Origin: JAICSD01 sp963836665
GTDB taxonomy: Bacteria; Acidobacteriota; Vicinamibacteria; Vicinamibacterales; 2-12-FULL-66-21
Assembly (NCBI GenBank): GCA_963836665.1
Contig: CAWIKL010000002.1
Location: forward strand, 434,001 to 498,000
DNA length: 64,000 bases
Reading direction: 5' to 3'
The position numbers were made by a program, and so were the translations under genes. Under the pieces are notes generated by a model. It was not told the DNA's origin, ran no database searches, and was given only the letters and a program-made list of their open reading frames with translations. Positions 63,250 to 64,000 of this stretch are shown piece after piece (position 1 is the stretch's first letter; each line of letters starts with the position of its first letter).

Positions 63250-63560
63250 AGCGTTGAGCCGATCGCGTCGAAGCTGGCCGCGTGTGCCGAGAAGCCGTGC
63301 GGCGTGGTCGAAGTTGGACGAGACGTACGTGGGCGGCAAGCGCCGTCTCAAGCTCGGGCGCCCCGGCCCGGAGGCGCAGAACAAGACGCCTGTGGTGGTG
63401 CTGAGCGAGCGCGGCCGCGTGCGCTCCTTCCAGATCCAGCGCATCGCGTCGGACAAGGTACAGGACGCGATCCGCGAGATGGTCGATCCGTCCTCGCACA
63501 TGATGTCCGACGAACAAAACGTCTACCACAGCCTCGATCTGGGCTTCGCCGGCCACGATG
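63250..63560 (+). pseudogene. ISXO2/IS1595-type transposase remnant
   Basis: The stretch VVEV(D)ETYVGGKRR, then QNKTPVVVLSERG, FQIQRIASDKVQDAI and HMMSDEQNVYHSL, is the central DDE domain of ISXO2-like transposases. One extra G near 63318-63320 shifts the frame exactly at the DETYVGG motif. The zinc-ribbon N-terminal part and the last third with the final catalytic Glu are missing. No inverted repeats are visible. It lies directly after the tRNA-Arg, a common target for mobile elements. Confidence 0.75.
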
Positions 63561-64000
63561 CGGGTAACCCACTCAAAGACAGTCGCGAAATCGACTCTAT
63601 CCAGATCTCAGCCCGTTCCGGGATCGTGCCTACGACGCAGTTCCACAAGGTCTTCCCACGCGATCGATGTAACCCGACAGAATCTTATCGATGGTCTCTC
63701 GGGCCGTTTTCAAGACCGCCGAAGCGGTCAACCCCCGGTTGTCCGCCTCGCGCCGCAGCACCGTTCAACGAAATATTGCACCGCGGCGGTACCAATCAGT
63801 TGATCGTCTCGGCGTAAGGTTGTTCGATCTTCCTCGCGACCAAGGCGTCATTTGGAGACTCTGACCGCACGAGGGGCCGCATGAACGTAGTCCGCAGTAA
63901 TTCCATCAAACCTCTTGCCGTCTCGCCACTCGCGTTTGCGTCAACTGCCGACGCCACTCGGTACTCCGGTCCGGCAACCCTGTTACCCGAACGCACCACC
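63561..64000. other. No intact gene; possible decayed minus-strand coding sequence
   Basis: No convincing gene is complete here. On the minus strand, short pieces in different frames look protein-like: a piece ending at 63796 (LMELLRTTFMRPLVRSE), and a piece from GTG 63761 to 63630 (LRREADNRGLTASAVLKTAR, then ETIDKILSGYIDRVG). Together they suggest one gene broken by several frameshifts. No family is recognised. Confidence 0.3.

Overview
The window is GC-rich and gene-dense and looks like a chromosomal segment of an acidobacterium, most likely of the Vicinamibacteria type (inference from gene content). The markers are four long 'ADOP'-type MacB/FtsX permeases, one with its own PadR regulator; two secreted VWFA-related proteins of the acidobacterial type next to TPR proteins and a very large TonB-type outer-membrane protein; CRTAC1/ASPIC-UnbV FG-GAP proteins; and a Ser/Thr kinase fused to a PD40 propeller. 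No phage or plasmid region is evident.

Layout. 1-12 kb: two DinB-like genes (the first frameshifted), three ADOP permeases, a MetR-like regulator, a PadR regulator and a DUF4412 protein. 11-24 kb: an MHS-type MFS transporter coupled to a secreted TIM-barrel isomerase-like protein, an ABC exporter, a fourth ADOP permease, a two-subunit TPP enzyme coupled to a cyclase/formamidase-like hydrolase, and an overlapping pair of ABC exporter half-transporters. 24-39 kb: a sugar-acid and xylan side-chain region. It holds a GH31 glycosidase with a PA14 insert in a row with a NarL-type two-component system and a frameshifted CRTAC1 gene. Facing it is a CRTAC1-GH67 alpha-glucuronidase-enolase superfamily-beta-propeller operon, with a divergent FG-GAP cytochrome. 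39-50 kb: the VWFA/VWFA/TPR/TPR block behind a TonB-type receptor. 50-62 kb: a deiodinase-like gene with an in-frame TGA, a Tat-exported Gfo/Idh/MocA oxidoreductase, a PD40 propeller protein, a DUF4142 lipoprotein, an MlaF-like ATPase, a GH115 alpha-glucuronidase coupled to the kinase-propeller gene, a 3'-truncated radical SAM gene and DoxX. 62.8-64 kb: an intact tRNA-Arg(UCU) preceded by two decayed tandem copies and followed by an ISXO2/IS1595-type transposase remnant.

Two enzyme families that remove (4-O-methyl)glucuronate from xylan (GH67 and GH115), a possible alpha-xylosidase (GH31), an enolase-superfamily sugar-acid dehydratase candidate, sugar oxidoreductase/isomerase-like proteins and a large TonB-type receptor suggest glucuronoxylan use.

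The most striking single signal is at 49786-50481. This is an iodothyronine-deiodinase-like protein whose active-site cysteine position is a TGA codon, followed at the right distance by a perfect bacterial SECIS-like hairpin with a GGU loop. It is a probable selenoprotein and would be broken by ordinary annotation. A second, window-wide signal is a TATAAT-like hexamer lying 6-9 bases before the start codon of about ten unrelated genes, which points to leaderless mRNAs. Two single-base frameshifts (near 340 and 28811) may be real mutations or sequence errors.
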